Origin: Jaapia argillacea MUCL 33604
Lineage: Eukaryota; Basidiomycota; Agaricomycetes; Jaapiales; Jaapiaceae
Length of the DNA: 44,173 bases
Assembly: GCA_000697665.1 (NCBI GenBank)
Contig: KL197792.1
Coordinates: 1-44,173, forward strand
Direction of reading: 5' to 3'
In this document: positions 43,659 through 44,173 of the stretch, one piece after another
Layout: each line of letters opens with the position of its first letter
How positions within the stretch are numbered: position 1 is the first letter of the stretch
Position numbers and translations under genes: made by a program
The notes under the pieces: generated by a model
Database searches by the model: none
What the model saw: the letters and a program-made list of their open reading frames with translations, nothing else
Told to the model about the DNA's origin: nothing

Positions 43659-44173
43659 TTAGTACTCAGACAACGGAATGACTTTGCCTACAGGAGGGAG
43701 AGCATGAGCATCACCAAACGTCGAAGAAGACGAATTGTGAACTTACCGACGTGCTCATAGGGAGATCGTTTCTTGCGGGCGAGCATCTCAACATCCCCGC
43801 TATCAAAGAACGAGTAACCTGCTAGAGATCCATTCAAATCAGATAAAAGATTTACAGAAGGAAGAGCAGGGGTGGCATACGCATAGTCCAGTCGTAATCG
43901 CCGTACTCGCTTTCTCCACCATGCCCATTGATGGGCCGTCCCGTCTTCGAATCTCGAAGAACACCGGCATGATCAACGAATGGTGCCGGGCGCTCGTTAG
44001 CAGCCATATGCAATTTGATGAGGGTCTTCTGGACATCAAGGAGGTAACCTTCGAGAGTGTCGAGGAAACGGCGTGTTTGGAGATGCCTCGACGACGCACA
44101 ACTGCCAACCACAGATGACAACAATGAAGCATCAGAATTGACGGTGACGTACACTGAGATTCCATCTTCCTTA
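43659..44173 (-). CDS. Orphan gene, 5' end beyond the window
   Basis: Three C-terminal exons are visible, 43659-43687, 43747-43818 and from 43881 rightward, joined in phase by introns of 59 and 62 nt. The product includes TRRFLDTLEGYLLDVQKTLI, APFVDHAGVLRDSKTGRPIN, GHGGESEYGDYDWT, then SFFDSGDVEMLARKKRSPYE and ends HVGKVIPLSEY. A CAG at about 44123 could be another acceptor. The family is not recognised. Confidence 0.6.

Overview
The window looks like accessory DNA of a filamentous basidiomycete fungus, probably an Agaricomycete. Genes are split by many short introns (mostly 47-77 nt, GT-AG with a few GC-AG), TATA boxes are recognisable, and there are several lineage-expanded families: F-box-like/LRR proteins, 2OG-Fe(II) oxygenases, a JmjC-like protein, an OrsD-type zinc-finger/RecQ-like helicase and many orphan proteins. 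I see no tRNA, rRNA, CRISPR array, reverse transcriptase, integrase or transposase. Most gene models below were assembled by hand by joining exons across splice sites and checking phase. Species cannot be named from this sequence.

Left part (1-15.4 kb): two diverged copies of one block lie in tandem. Each copy reads, on the minus strand, an F-box-like gene (1969-3400; 8827-10282), then a 2OG-Fe(II) oxygenase-like gene (4447-5226; 11259-13603), then a shared block of about 1 kb (5671-6710; 14127-15190). A third F-box-like gene (208-1305) lies before the first copy. The second copy leads into a plus-strand JmjC-like gene (15439-18549). The first copy leads into a small plus-strand spliced ORF and another F-box-like gene (7148-8171). 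The first oxygenase copy looks decayed: one extra base and a large internal deletion.

Middle (18.9-29.3 kb): a minus-strand gene of 9 coding exons (18923-25526; about 2046 aa) encodes C2H2-type/OrsD-like zinc motifs, a long middle region and a RecQ-like DEAH helicase. Its 5' leader is a tandem array of about 220-bp units, each carrying two complete introns, ending at a TATA box near 26.6 kb. Next is a 717-aa orphan gene (26991-29254).

Right part (29.5-44.2 kb): mostly orphan genes. These include a 479-aa minus-strand protein (30528-32415), a Lys/Glu-rich plus-strand protein (32464-33374), a tandem pair of plus-strand paralogs (33725-34319, probably frameshifted; 34513-35176), a minus-strand gene at 35382-36095, a 319-aa coiled-coil-like protein (38445-39554), and a gene cut by the right edge. 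The last stretch (42.5-43.1 kb) is a GTGTCG-rich repeat field with a perfect 10-bp-arm hairpin.

The most unusual signals are short elements recurring through the window in unrelated surroundings. A 73-74 nt element occurs four times with two hairpins whose stems change by compensating bases, and G-U pairs place the RNA on the minus strand. A second hairpin motif built on CGGTA/TACCG occurs six times. A TTCCC-N-GGGAA palindrome occurs seven times. Oxygenase, JmjC-like and helicase genes side by side suggest an accessory locus acting on chromatin or DNA, but that is inference.
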